This document shows positions 16,732 through 25,322 of a DNA stretch of 48,153 bases, one piece after another. The translations under genes were made by a program, and so were the position numbers. Origin of the DNA: an uncultured Eubacteriales bacterium (lineage in GTDB: Bacteria; Bacillota; Clostridia; Oscillospirales; Acutalibacteraceae); the NCBI GenBank assembly GCA_910580045.1, contig CAJTXF010000012.1, positions 1-48,153 of the forward strand, written 5' to 3'. Each line of letters begins with the position of its first letter. Within the stretch, counting starts at the first letter, position 1. The notes under the pieces were generated by a model that was not told where the DNA came from, did not search any database, and worked only from the letters and a program-made list of their open reading frames with translations.

Positions 16732-18612
16732 GTGTCCGATAACAACCGAAACGATTCCCATAAGCCCTATGATTTGGCCCAATTTGCCGCTGCCCATGCC
16801 CAGAAGTCCAGGCCGGAGCGGACTGGCTCAGGCCGGAGCGGCCCTGCCCGGACAGAGGCCACCCGGCCCCTGGCGGGTGAGGGCGGCTTTCCGCCCCAGA
16901 GCGGCCATCCCTTTGCCAATACCGGGGAAATCCCGGTGTTTGACGATGAGCCGGTTTTGGCCTATGAGACATATGAGAGCTATGACACCTATGACGCCTA
17001 TGAGACGGAGGACACTGGGTACGATGACCCGGGGTACGGCGGGGAGGATGACAGCGGGTACGACTCCTATCAGTCTGTCTATGTGCCGGATGATTCCGGG
17101 ATTGTCCGGGAGAGCCGCCCGGATGGGGCCCTGCCCAAGCCCGCGCCCCATCCCCGGAAAAAGCGGCCTGACCCCCGTCTGCTGCTGGAGCGCAGGCTCT
17201 CCCTGATCCTCTGCGGCGTGCTGGCCCTGGGCCTGGCGGCGGGCACCCTGCTGCTGACCTTTCTGCCCCGCTCCACCCAGTCCCAGATTGAGAAGCGGGA
17301 GCTGGCAAAGCTCCCGGCCTTTTCTTTGGAGAGCTGGTTCTCCGGGGAGTTTACTGCCGGTGTGGCCACCTATTACACGGACACAGTGCCCAACCGGGAC
17401 AGCCTCAAGCGGCTGGGGAGCCAGTTCAAGGCCCTGTTCGGTCTGCCGGGCTCAGAGTCGGACGTGGAGTTTGTGGGGAATATCCAAAAGGTGGATAAAC
17501 CCAAACCAGCGGAAAATACCCCTGCCCCGGCAGGTGAGGGCGCTTCCCAGCCAGAGGGGGGCAGCGCGCCCATTGTGGGCCAGGTCGCCACTGGCCTGGA
17601 GGGGACAGCGGGCCGGAACATGCCTTTAGCCACTCCCACGCCAGCGCCTGTGGACTTTGGCCAGGCCGAGGAGGCGGATATGGTAGGGGAGGGCCAAATC
17701 ATGCTGGTGAAGCAGGACGGTCACTACCGGGGCCTGGAGCCCTTTGGGGGCACGGCGGACATGGCCCAGAGGTATTCCGCTGCCCTGAACGATTTGCACA
17801 GCCAGCTGGGGGACGGGGTGAAAATCTACTCCATGCCCGCGCCCCTGGCCTGCGAGTTCTACACCCCGGATAAGCTCAAGGAATATGTGCGCAGCCAGTC
17901 CGAGTGCTTTGACGGGGCCAATGCCCAGCTCAACGAGGGTATAGTGGGCCTGAACGTGTGCGGGGTCTTGGCCCAGCACGCGGGGGAGGCCATCTACTGC
18001 CGCACGGACCACCACTGGCAGCCCTTGGGGGCCTATTACGCTGCCCAGGCCTTTGCCCAGGCAGCGGGGGTGAGCTTTGACGATATCAGCACCTATACCC
18101 CAGGCAAGTTCGAGGGCTTTGTGGGCAGTATGTACGGGTTCTCCGGCCAGTCGGCCAAGATTCTCAACGATTCGGAGGAGTTTACCTACTACACCCCCTC
18201 GAAGCCCTATGACGCGGTATACTATGACACAGCTTTCAACTTCCAGTGGGATGAGGACAACCTGTTTGCCGAGGGGGTGGACGGTACCAGCGACGCCTAT
18301 TCCTACTTCCTGGGCGGGGACCAGTACATTGTGAAGGTGACCACCCAGAACACCACGGGCCGCACGCTGCTGGTGATGAAGGACAGCTACGGCAATGCCA
18401 CCATCCCCTATTATGTGGGCTCCTTTGACAAAATCTTCGTGGCGGACATCCGCTATATGGAGCGGAACCTGGTGAGCTTTATCCGGGATATGGGCATCAC
18501 GGACGTGGTGTTCACGGTCTCCGCCTTCTCCCTGGTGGGGGAGAACGGGGCCAATATAGCCAATTTGATTAACCAGAACGCGGGGGAGACCGTGACGGAC
18601 CCTCACCCCTAA
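16732..18612 (+). CDS. DHHW protein, AlgJ/AlgX-like O-acyltransferase partner
   Basis: A 626-residue protein. Residues 1-150 are a long cytoplasmic tail rich in Tyr, Asp, Glu and Gly (YETYESYDTYDAYETEDTGY around 80-100). One membrane helix at about 158-182 is followed by an external region with a Pro/Ala/Gly-rich linker at about 250-305. The catalytic SGNH-like part has the DHHW motif at residues 426-429 (CRTDHHWQPLGAYY) and a later MKDSYGNA block with the likely serine. By analogy with AlgJ and DltD it would transfer an acyl group from the MBOAT to a surface polymer. Start is GTG with AAGGAGG upstream. The Tyr/Asp tail is unusual for this family. Confidence 0.88.
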   Translation: MSDNNRNDSHKPYDLAQFAAAHAQKSRPERTGSGRSGPARTEATRPLAGEGGFPPQSGHPFANTGEIPVFDDEPVLAYETYESYDTYDAYETEDTGYDDPGYGGEDDSGYDSYQSVYVPDDSGIVRESRPDGALPKPAPHPRKKRPDPRLLLERRLSLILCGVLALGLAAGTLLLTFLPRSTQSQIEKRELAKLPAFSLESWFSGEFTAGVATYYTDTVPNRDSLKRLGSQFKALFGLPGSESDVEFVGNIQKVDKPKPAENTPAPAGEGASQPEGGSAPIVGQVATGLEGTAGRNMPLATPTPAPVDFGQAEEADMVGEGQIMLVKQDGHYRGLEPFGGTADMAQRYSAALNDLHSQLGDGVKIYSMPAPLACEFYTPDKLKEYVRSQSECFDGANAQLNEGIVGLNVCGVLAQHAGEAIYCRTDHHWQPLGAYYAAQAFAQAAGVSFDDISTYTPGKFEGFVGSMYGFSGQSAKILNDSEEFTYYTPSKPYDAVYYDTAFNFQWDEDNLFAEGVDGTSDAYSYFLGGDQYIVKVTTQNTTGRTLLVMKDSYGNATIPYYVGSFDKIFVADIRYMERNLVSFIRDMGITDVVFTVSAFSLVGENGANIANLINQNAGETVTDPHP

Positions 18613-18633
18613 AAAATTCTCAGGAGGCCTGCT

Positions 18634-20454
18634 ATGCCCATTCAAGAGCTGCAATACCCCTTTGAGCCGGGACAGATTCTCGCCCGGCGAAAGGCCCTGC
18701 GCCGGGCCCTTTTGGCAGAGGACGCGCCCCGCACGCCCAAGAAAATCGCGGTGCTGGGGGGTTCTACCACCAGCGATATTGTGTCCCTGCTGGAGCTGTT
18801 CCTGCTGGACGGGGGCATTGCGCCCAGCTTCTACCAGTCGGAGTACGGCCAGTTCTATCAGGACGCCCTGTTCCCGCCCCAGGCGCTGGTGGATTTTGCC
18901 CCGGATATTATCTTTATCCACACCACGGCCCGGAACATCACCCACTGGCCCGCTCTGGCCGATTCCGCCGGGCAGGTGGAGGAGAAATTCCAGGCTGAGC
19001 TGGGCCGGTTCCAGGGCATGTGGGAGAACCTTGGCCAGGTCTTTGGGTGCCCGGTGATTCAGAACAACTTTGAGAAGCCCTTCTGGCGGGTGATGGGCAA
19101 CCGGGACGGGTGGGATATCCACGGCCGGGGTGCCTTTGTGAGCCGTCTGAACAGCGCTTTCGGTGACTGGGCCCGGGCGCACAGCGGGTTTTATATCCAC
19201 GACATTGACTATCTGGCCGCTGACTTTGGCCTGCGCCGCTGGGCGGATTCGGCCTTCTGGAACCTGTATAAGTACGCTCTCTGCCTGGAGGCCATGCCCG
19301 CCTTTGCCCACAGCCTGGCCAACCTGGTGAAGGCCCTGTTCGGCAAGAGCAAAAAGGCCCTGGCCCTGGATTTGGACAACACCCTTTGGGGCGGCGTGGT
19401 GGGCGACGACGGGGTGGACGGCATTGAAATCGGCCAGGAGAACGGGGTGGCCCAGTCCTACTACGAGTTCCAGGGCTACTGCAAGGAGCTGGCCGCAGGC
19501 GGGGTCATGCTGGCGGTGTGCTCGAAAAATGACGAGGAGAACGCCCTGGCCGGGCTCCGGCACCCAGAGGGCCTGCTCCGGCCTGAGGACTTTGTGTGCA
19601 TCAAGGCCAACTGGGAGAACAAGGACAGGAACATCGCCCAGATTGCGGGGGAGATGAACATTCTGCCCGAGGCAGTGGTGTTCGCGGACGACAACCCGGC
19701 TGAGCGGGAAATCGTTCGGGCCCAGCTGCCGGGGGTGGCCGCGCCGGAGCTGGAGGGGGTGGAGAACTACATTGCCGCCATTGACCGGGGCGGATACTTT
19801 GAGATGGCCAGCCTGAGCCGGGACGATTTGCGCCGGGGAGAGATGATGCGGGCCAATGTGCAGCGCACTGCGCAGCAGAGCAGGTTCCAGGACTATGGCG
19901 AGTATCTGCAAAGCCTGGAAATGCGGGCGGTGATTGGGGATTTTGTGCCTGTGTACCTGAGCCGGATTACCCAGCTGACCAACAAGTCCAACCAGTTCAA
20001 CCTGACCACCCGGCGGTACACCCTGCCCCAGATGGAGGCTGTGGCCGCTGATTCGGAGCGGGTGCGGCTGTTCGGCAAGCTGGTGGATAAGTTCGGGGAC
20101 AACGGGGTGGTTTCCGTGGTCATTGGCCAGGTGAACGGGGACGCCCTGGACATCGAGCTGTGGCTCATGAGCTGCCGGGTGCTGAAACGGGATATGGAGC
20201 TGGCCATGCTGGACCAGCTGGCAGAGCGCGCCGGGGCCCGGGGGCTGAGGCTGCTCAGGGGATTCTACTGCCCCACGGCCAAGAACGGCATGGTGCGGGA
20301 GCTGTATCAGAGCTTTGGCTTTGAAAAAGTGAGGGAGGACGAGAGCGGCGCCACAGTGTGGGAGCTGGCCCTGGAGGGCTATACGCCCAGGTGCCGGGTG
20401 ATTTCCGTGAGCAGGGCGGAGGATGACCCGGAGCTCCAGACAGTGGAGAGCTGA
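18634..20454 (+). CDS. FkbH-like HAD-IIIC protein
   Basis: A 606-residue three-part protein. The N-terminal part (about residues 40-215) has the GSTTSD block usual in long FkbH-like proteins. The HAD core has motif I ALDLDNTLWGGVVGDDG, motif II AVCSKND and motif IV FADDNPAERE. The C-terminal GNAT-like part has ITQLTNKSNQFNLTTRRYT and GFYCPTAKNGMVRELY. FkbH proteins take a glyceryl unit from 1,3-bisphosphoglycerate, remove phosphate and load it on an acyl carrier protein. AGGAGG precedes the ATG. A carrier protein gene lies 272 bases downstream, beyond a MITE-like element. It probably supplies the donor for the MBOAT-DHHW pair; the glyceryl identity is inferred from family knowledge. Confidence 0.9.
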   Translation: MPIQELQYPFEPGQILARRKALRRALLAEDAPRTPKKIAVLGGSTTSDIVSLLELFLLDGGIAPSFYQSEYGQFYQDALFPPQALVDFAPDIIFIHTTARNITHWPALADSAGQVEEKFQAELGRFQGMWENLGQVFGCPVIQNNFEKPFWRVMGNRDGWDIHGRGAFVSRLNSAFGDWARAHSGFYIHDIDYLAADFGLRRWADSAFWNLYKYALCLEAMPAFAHSLANLVKALFGKSKKALALDLDNTLWGGVVGDDGVDGIEIGQENGVAQSYYEFQGYCKELAAGGVMLAVCSKNDEENALAGLRHPEGLLRPEDFVCIKANWENKDRNIAQIAGEMNILPEAVVFADDNPAEREIVRAQLPGVAAPELEGVENYIAAIDRGGYFEMASLSRDDLRRGEMMRANVQRTAQQSRFQDYGEYLQSLEMRAVIGDFVPVYLSRITQLTNKSNQFNLTTRRYTLPQMEAVAADSERVRLFGKLVDKFGDNGVVSVVIGQVNGDALDIELWLMSCRVLKRDMELAMLDQLAERAGARGLRLLRGFYCPTAKNGMVRELYQSFGFEKVREDESGATVWELALEGYTPRCRVISVSRAEDDPELQTVES

Positions 20455-20471
20455 GCGCTTGTCCTTATATT

Positions 20472-20702
20472 GGGCAACACCGCACAATTCGCGGCTAGTG
20501 CCTTAAGTACCGTCTTGTTTGCATCTTTTCCGTCATAGCGCACAGCTTTCGCTTGCCAATCGCAAGACCATAAATGGTCTGATTGGCGGCGCTCAGTAGA
20601 GTTGGCTTTGCCAACTCTTGTACACTCTGACGAAATAATCTGAAGAGTTGCTCAAAGAGCAACTCTTGCGCAATACGGCACTTAGAATTGCGCGGTATTG
20701 CC
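20472..20702. mobile_element. MITE-like element with 18-bp terminal inverted repeats
   Basis: The left end GGCAACACCGCACAATTC (from 20473) and the reverse complement of the right end GGCAATACCGCGCAATTC (to 20702) match at 16 of 18 positions. The 231-base interior has no transposase. It carries two perfect hairpins: 9-bp stem at 20598-20606/20610-20618 and 11-bp stem at 20643-20653/20657-20667. Internal frames have no ribosome binding site. It splits the FkbH gene from the carrier protein gene. No clear target duplication was found. Confidence 0.75.
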
Positions 20703-20726
20703 ATAGAAAACTTAGGAGGGAATCAT

Positions 20727-20969
20727 ATGGACGGGAGAGAAATTTTCACCAGATTGAATCGGGTGTTCCAGGAGGTTTTTGATGACAGGACCATCCGGGT
20801 GACGCCCCAGACCACGGCGGACGATATTGAGGATTGGGACAGCTTGGAGCATATCACCTTGATTTCCGCAGTGGAGCGGGAGTTCCGGATGAAGTTCAAG
20901 ATGGGTGAGATATCCTCTATGAAGAACGTGGGGGAGATGGCGCAGATTATAGCGCAGAGGGCAAAGTAG
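20727..20969 (+). CDS. Acyl carrier protein
   Basis: An 80-residue carrier protein with the phosphopantetheine site DWDSLEHITLI, modified serine at residue 39. It has the usual four-helix length, and helix II/III are acidic and amphipathic. The frame is open 13 codons upstream into the MITE end, but AGGAGG lies about seven bases before the ATG at 20727. Its closeness to FkbH suggests it carries the glyceryl or another acyl group to the MBOAT, as DltC does in D-alanylation. It is distinct from a fatty-acid AcpP locus (no fab genes nearby). After the insertion it may depend on read-through or a promoter in the element. Confidence 0.9.
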   Translation: MDGREIFTRLNRVFQEVFDDRTIRVTPQTTADDIEDWDSLEHITLISAVEREFRMKFKMGEISSMKNVGEMAQIIAQRAK

Positions 20970-20989
20970 AGCGGGATAAGCAAGCCTAA

Positions 20990-21345
20990 CGGCTCGGGGC
21001 GGAGGCCTGGCGGTAAGCAGTTTCCAGAGGCGGAATTGAAAGTTTCTTGGGGGTCCAGGGGGACTTTTTCCAAAAAGTCCGCCCTGGTGGGGGTTTGGGG
21101 GCAGCGCCCCCAAGGTCTTGCCCTTGACCTTAGGGCGCTTTGGATTTCGGATTCTGTGTAAAAATTTAGGAGCGCCGCCAATCTCTTGGGGTGCTCCTTT
21201 TTTGTGCTGCTATTGCTGTTAGGTTACGACCTTGGGGGCTTTGGTCTCGCCTGCCGGCTCGGTCGGTCAAGTTGGCGCAGCCAACTTGGCAGCTTAGGGC
21301 GCCACTGGCAGACGCTCACCTCCAAGCCCCTGCCACGAGCCGCCG
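20990..21345. repeat. Mosaic intergenic repeat block
   Basis: The block contains GACTTTTTCCAAAAAGTC, GGGGGCAGCGCCCCC followed by AAGGTCTTG (recurring near 46870), then an inverted diverged copy of the 88-bp arm (about 21228-21345). The copy is interrupted by a perfect hairpin CAAGTTGGC-GCA-GCCAACTTG at 21268-21288. No gene is supported on the plus strand. Confidence 0.7.
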
Positions 21346-21475
21346 CCCCCACCAGCTGGGGCTGGCCAAGCTCCTCCTGCTCCGCCGGGCCCCATGCCGG
21401 GGCTGTGCAGGCACTCAGCAGGGCCGCCGCCAGGGCAATGGCGCCAATCAAGCGGCCAATTACACGCTTTTTCAC
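21224..21475 (-). pseudogene. 5' piece of a lipoprotein gene running into a repeat
   Basis: The minus-strand frame opens with GTG after AAAGGAGG at ideal spacing and encodes a good lipoprotein signal (LIGAIALAAALLSAC, Cys23) followed by TAPAWGPAEQEELGQPQLVG. From about residue 48 the codons are simply the inverted 88-bp repeat module read through, ending at a stop inside it. The simplest reading is a lipoprotein gene truncated by repeat insertion or deletion. It could instead still make an 83-residue lipoprotein with a repeat-derived tail. I do not recognise the original family. Confidence 0.5.
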
Positions 21476-21535
21476 AGGGTATCCCTCCTTTGGGAGAACA
21501 CCCCATTAGCTTGCGCCGAACTTCCCGGTTTATGT

Positions 21536-21586
21536 CAGGGCTTGTTCACATCAGCGCCCGCACGGCTCTTTTGTGAACAAGCCCTG
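21536..21586. repeat. Perfect 15-bp palindrome with 21-base loop
   Basis: CAGGGCTTGTTCACA at 21536-21550 is exactly complementary to 21572-21586. It lies three bases beyond the stop of the radical SAM gene and may stop its transcription, although there is no proper T-run on that strand. A similar AACAAGCCC end is seen near 37137. Confidence 0.75.
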
Positions 21587-21588
21587 GG

Positions 21589-22233
21589 TTAAGCTGAAAT
21601 GTACTCCCGGATTACAAAATCCGCCCCAACGCTCTCCGCGGCCTGGCGGCAGGCCTCCTGCTCCTCTTTGGGCATGGTGCTCACCACGGTCATGCGCACA
21701 TGGGGCACGTTCAGCACCGCTGTGGCTGTAAACTTCAAAATGGCGGGCAGGGCCTGCAGGCCGAACCGGCTGTGGCAGACTTGGTCATAGCCCTCCGCTG
21801 TGCTGGCGTTCAGGCTGACAGAGACCGCGTCCACCCGCCCGTCCAGCTCCAGGGCAGCGCTGCGGCCAGTAATCAGGTTGGCCTGGCCGTTGGTGTTGAT
21901 GCGGATAAAGTGGGAGCCAGTGGAGCGGATTTTGTCACAGAGCCACATCATGTCATCCCACCGGCAGGCAGGCTCGCCATAGCCGCAGAAGACAATCTCC
22001 ATATAGCGGTTCAGCTCCCGGCGCTGCAGCTCGGCCCAGAACTCCTCCTTGGTGGGCTCGCCCCCCTGATACCAGAGGTTGCTGGCATACAGGCTGCCTG
22101 AGCTGTTCTGGCGCAGGCAGAAGTCGCAGCGGTTGGGGCACTGGTTTGTCATGTTGATATACAGGTTGCCCTCATATTCATAGGTGGCGCTGGCCCCATA
22201 GAGGAGGCCAATCTCGTTTCTTGAATTATCCAT
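21589..22233 (-). CDS. TatD-associated radical SAM protein
   Basis: A 214-residue radical SAM enzyme. The cluster motif is CPNRCDFC at about residues 33-40, preceded by NLYINMTNQ, and FCGYGEPACR is the SAM-binding GGE-like strand. It fits the small family found beside TatD genes in Clostridia; the reaction is not known. It lacks a SPASM or other C-terminal iron-sulfur domain. It lies 64 bases downstream of the TatD hydrolase gene on the same strand, and metG is just before that, the usual order for this family. The pairing suggests a shared repair or RNA/DNA-processing role, but this is inference. Confidence 0.88.
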   Translation of the reverse strand: MDNSRNEIGLLYGASATYEYEGNLYINMTNQCPNRCDFCLRQNSSGSLYASNLWYQGGEPTKEEFWAELQRRELNRYMEIVFCGYGEPACRWDDMMWLCDKIRSTGSHFIRINTNGQANLITGRSAALELDGRVDAVSVSLNASTAEGYDQVCHSRFGLQALPAILKFTATAVLNVPHVRMTVVSTMPKEEQEACRQAAESVGADFVIREYISA

Positions 22234-22297
22234 TGTGTTACTCTCTCCATAGCGGCAGATTGGCTCTGCCGCTTTTCTGTGGTTTCTTGCCCGCGAA

Positions 22298-23122
22298 TCA
22301 GCAGATATGGGTGACGGGCGCGGTGTGCGGGGGTACGTTGTCCAGCCGGAAAAGGCGGCGCTGGTTCTCGGCAGCGGCCTCTAAAATACTTTGGGTGGTC
22401 TCGCCCCTGAGCTGGGCGATTTTTTCGGCAATCACAGGAATGCGGGACGAGTCGTTCCGGGAACCCCGGTAGGGGTCCGGGGCCATATAGGGGGCGTCGG
22501 TCTCCAAAAGGAGCCGCTCCAGGGGCAGGTTCTTGACAACCTCCACCACCCGGCGGGCGTTCTTAAAGGTGACTGCGCCGCCAATGCCAATATACATCCC
22601 CAAATCCACCAGGGCCCTGGCCATCTCTGTGCTGCCGGAAAAGCAGTGTACCACGCCCTGGGGATGGTACAGCTTCAAGAGCTCCAGCACGTCTGAGTGG
22701 GCGTCCCTGTCGTGGACGCAGACCGGGAAGCCCATCTGGTTGGCCAGCTCCAGCTGGGCGGTGAAAATCTGGATTTGCCGGTCCCTGGGGGCGCTGTCCT
22801 TCCAGTGGTAGTCCAGGCCGATTTCCCCCACAGCCACAGCGCCGCCCTCCAGCCAGGCCCGCAGGCAGTCAATCCAGTTTTCAGGCAGGCCGTCGTCCAC
22901 CTCCTCTGGGTGGATGCCCACCGCAGCGTAGATATAGGGATAAGTGCCTGCCAGGCCCATGGCAGCGGCGCAGCTGCGGATGCGGGTGCCCATGTTCAGG
23001 ACACAGCGCACCCCTGCCTGGGGGAGCACCTCCCCCAGCAGCTGGGCCCGGTCCTCGTCAAAGGCGGCGTCTTCATAGTGGGCGTGGGAATCATAGATAA
23101 GATAGGAATGTTCCATGGGCAT
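22298..23122 (-). CDS. TatD family metal-dependent hydrolase
   Basis: A 274-residue TIM-barrel hydrolase. The metal site begins with DSHAHYED (residues 11-18), continues with AVGEIGLDYHW, VCVHDRDAHSD and HCFSGS, and ends with LLLETDAPYMAP. These are full TatD blocks, so it should be an active exo- or endonuclease acting on DNA or RNA ends, with two divalent metals. Start may be ATG at 23122 or the ATG two codons later; AGGAGG fits the first at short spacing and the second at longer spacing. It lies 38 bases after metG and is probably cotranscribed with it. Confidence 0.93.
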   Translation of the reverse strand: MPMEHSYLIYDSHAHYEDAAFDEDRAQLLGEVLPQAGVRCVLNMGTRIRSCAAAMGLAGTYPYIYAAVGIHPEEVDDGLPENWIDCLRAWLEGGAVAVGEIGLDYHWKDSAPRDRQIQIFTAQLELANQMGFPVCVHDRDAHSDVLELLKLYHPQGVVHCFSGSTEMARALVDLGMYIGIGGAVTFKNARRVVEVVKNLPLERLLLETDAPYMAPDPYRGSRNDSSRIPVIAEKIAQLRGETTQSILEAAAENQRRLFRLDNVPPHTAPVTHIC

Positions 23123-23160
23123 AGCTTCCTCCTTTCCGGCGGACAGCAGGAGAGCGTGGA

Positions 23161-25158
23161 CTATCGGACCTGAGAGCCCACCGGGATATTATCTGCGAAA
23201 ATGACTTTTACTTCTTCCGTCTGGCCCTGGGCGTCTGTTACAGAGGCTGCCAGAATCATCCCCTGGCTCTCCACGCCGCAGAGCACCGCGGGCCGCAGGT
23301 TGGAGACCACGATAACATGGCGCCCGGCAAGCTCCTCGGGCTTGTACCACTGGGCAATGCCTGAGGCTACAGTGCGCAGGCTGGTGGTGCCGTCGTCCAG
23401 GGTGAGCTGCAGCAGCTTTTTGGCCCGCTTGACTGGCTGGCAGTCCACCACCTTTGCCACCCGCAGGTCAATGGCGGAGAAGTCCTCAATGCCGATTTTG
23501 GCAATGCCCTGCAGCTCCTGCCTGCGCCTGGAACGGCTCTCCATGTCAGGCTCGGCAGGGCCGGCGGCCTTTTCCTGCTCAGCGTATTTCTGCTCCAGCT
23601 GGGCGTAGATGTCCTCCAGCTCCTGGCGCTGGAAGAGGATTTCCGGCACGTTTGTGACCTTGCCGCCCTTTTGGGGGTAATTCTTCACCCGGTCCAGCTG
23701 CTCCCAGGGCAGGGGCACAGCGCCCAGCTGCCGCAGGATAGAGACTGCGGTGTCCGGCATAAAGGGGAAGAGCAGGGAGGCCCCAATGCAGATGGAGTCC
23801 ACCAGATTATACAGCACAGTGGAGAGCCGGGCGTATTTGAACTGCTCCTTGGCCAGCAGCCAGGGGGCGGTCTCGTCAATATATTTGTTGCAGCGCTTGA
23901 ACAGGGTGAAGAGCTCGTTCAGGGCGTCAGCAGTGCGCAGCTGCTCCATCTTGGCAGCCACCTTGTCCCGGCAGGCGGCGGCTGCCTTCTGCAGCTCATA
24001 GTCGCAGGACTCGGCCACGCCGCAGTCCTCCACAAAGCCGTCAAAGTATTTGTTGAGCATGGAGACAGTGCGGTTCACCAGATTGCCCAGCACATTGGCC
24101 AAATCGCTGTTGGTGCGCTCATTGACAGCCTCCCAGGTGATATTGCCGTCTGTCTCAAAGGGGAGCTCCCGCAGCACAAAGTACCGCACAGGGTCCACGT
24201 CGAAAATGTCCACCAGGTCGTCCGCGTAGAGCACATTGCCTGTGGATTTGCTCATCTTGCCCCCATTCATCATGAACCAGGGGTGGCCGAACACCTGCTT
24301 GGGCAGGGGCAGGCCCAGGGCCATCAGGAAAATGGGCCAGTAGATGGTGTGGAAGCGGGTGATGTCCTTGCCAATCACATGCAGGCCGGCGGGCCAGAAC
24401 TTCTGGAAGCTGGGCTCGCTCTCCCCGTCGCAGTGGTAGCCAAGGCCGGTGATATAGTTGGTCAGGGCGTCCAGCCACACATAAATCACATGGTCCGAAT
24501 CAAAATCCACGGGGATGCCCCACTTGATGGAGGTGCGGGTAACACACAAATCCTGCAGGCCAGGCAGCAGGAAATTGTTCATCATCTCGTTGCGGCGGGA
24601 GACAGGCTGGATAAATTCCGGGTGGGTGTTGATGTGCTCAATCAGCCGCTGGGTGTAGTTGCTCATTTTGAAGAAGTAGGCCTCCTCCTGCTCCTTCCGA
24701 GGCTCCCGGCCGCAGTCTGGGCACTTGCCGTCCACCAGCTGGCTCTCGGCAAGGAAGGACTCGCACTCGTCACAGTACAGGCCCTCATAGGAGCCCTTAT
24801 AGATGTCCCCCTGGTCATAGAACTTCTTGAAAATCTTCTGGACCTCTTTCACATGGTACTCGTCCGTGGTGCGGATAAAGTGGTTATAGGAGAGGTTCAT
24901 CATGTCGAACTGCTCCTTCACCACACGGGAAGTGCCGTCCACAAATTCTTTTGGGGAGAGGCCCTGGGCCTTGGCCTTCTGCTCATTCTTTTTGCCGTGC
25001 TCGTCAGTGCCGGTCTGGAAAAACACTTCATAGCCCTGCATCCGCTTAAAGCGGGCAATGGCGTCTGCCACAATGGGGTCAGCCACATTGCCGATGTGGG
25101 GCTTGCCAGAGGTGTAGGCAATGGCAGTGGTGATATAATAGTTTCCTTTGGTTTCCAT
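23161..25158 (-). CDS. metG: Methionyl-tRNA synthetase
   Basis: A 665-residue class I aminoacyl-tRNA synthetase that charges tRNA-Met. YITTAIAYTSGKPHIGN carries the HIGH-type motif, GGKMSKSTGN the KMSKS loop, and four cysteines in CDECES and CPDCGREP form the zinc knuckle. The anticodon-binding helices follow, and the C-terminal 110 residues form the EMAP/Trbp111-like tRNA-binding domain (IGIEDFSAIDLRVAKVVDCQ). The frame is open ten codons further upstream; the ATG at 25158 has GGGAGG seven bases before it and gives the standard METKGNYYITT start. It heads the metG-tatD-radical SAM group. No T-box structure is seen before it. Confidence 0.97.
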   Translation of the reverse strand: METKGNYYITTAIAYTSGKPHIGNVADPIVADAIARFKRMQGYEVFFQTGTDEHGKKNEQKAKAQGLSPKEFVDGTSRVVKEQFDMMNLSYNHFIRTTDEYHVKEVQKIFKKFYDQGDIYKGSYEGLYCDECESFLAESQLVDGKCPDCGREPRKEQEEAYFFKMSNYTQRLIEHINTHPEFIQPVSRRNEMMNNFLLPGLQDLCVTRTSIKWGIPVDFDSDHVIYVWLDALTNYITGLGYHCDGESEPSFQKFWPAGLHVIGKDITRFHTIYWPIFLMALGLPLPKQVFGHPWFMMNGGKMSKSTGNVLYADDLVDIFDVDPVRYFVLRELPFETDGNITWEAVNERTNSDLANVLGNLVNRTVSMLNKYFDGFVEDCGVAESCDYELQKAAAACRDKVAAKMEQLRTADALNELFTLFKRCNKYIDETAPWLLAKEQFKYARLSTVLYNLVDSICIGASLLFPFMPDTAVSILRQLGAVPLPWEQLDRVKNYPQKGGKVTNVPEILFQRQELEDIYAQLEQKYAEQEKAAGPAEPDMESRSRRRQELQGIAKIGIEDFSAIDLRVAKVVDCQPVKRAKKLLQLTLDDGTTSLRTVASGIAQWYKPEELAGRHVIVVSNLRPAVLCGVESQGMILAASVTDAQGQTEEVKVIFADNIPVGSQVR

Positions 25159-25228
25159 AAATTTCCTCCCGTATTCGTTTTCCTTCATCCTGCGCTATGC
25201 TGCGCGCTGTCCTGGGCTGTTTCCTATT

Positions 25229-25297
25229 TTAGGCAGGGCAACGCCAGGGCATTCGCCCAGAGAACAGATTGCGCTTGATTTTTTGCGGGATGCGCAT
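25229..25297 (-). CDS. Candidate 22-residue leader peptide
   Basis: A minus-strand frame starts at ATG after GGGAGGAGG with good spacing and encodes 22 residues (MRIPQKIKRNLF, then a basic end with PWRCPA) before a stop. It lies between the small membrane protein and metG. The strong ribosome binding site is the only support. It may be an upstream peptide for metG or chance. Confidence 0.3.
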   Translation of the reverse strand: MRIPQKIKRNLFSGRMPWRCPA

Positions 25298-25322
25298 GTG
25301 GGATTCCTCCTCCCAGGCGGGC

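Noticed and set aside
15192..16745. 517-codon minus-strand frame opposite the MBOAT gene
   Set aside because: Same reason: a shadow of GC-rich coding sequence, with no motif.
17626..20487. 953-codon open frame on the minus strand opposite the DHHW and FkbH genes
   Set aside because: It has no ribosome binding site and a His/Pro/Gln-rich composition without domains; the plus strand encodes clear families. It is a by-product of high GC.
23671..25278. 535-codon plus-strand frame opposite metG
   Set aside because: The metG family assignment is certain; the opposite frame is a shadow.
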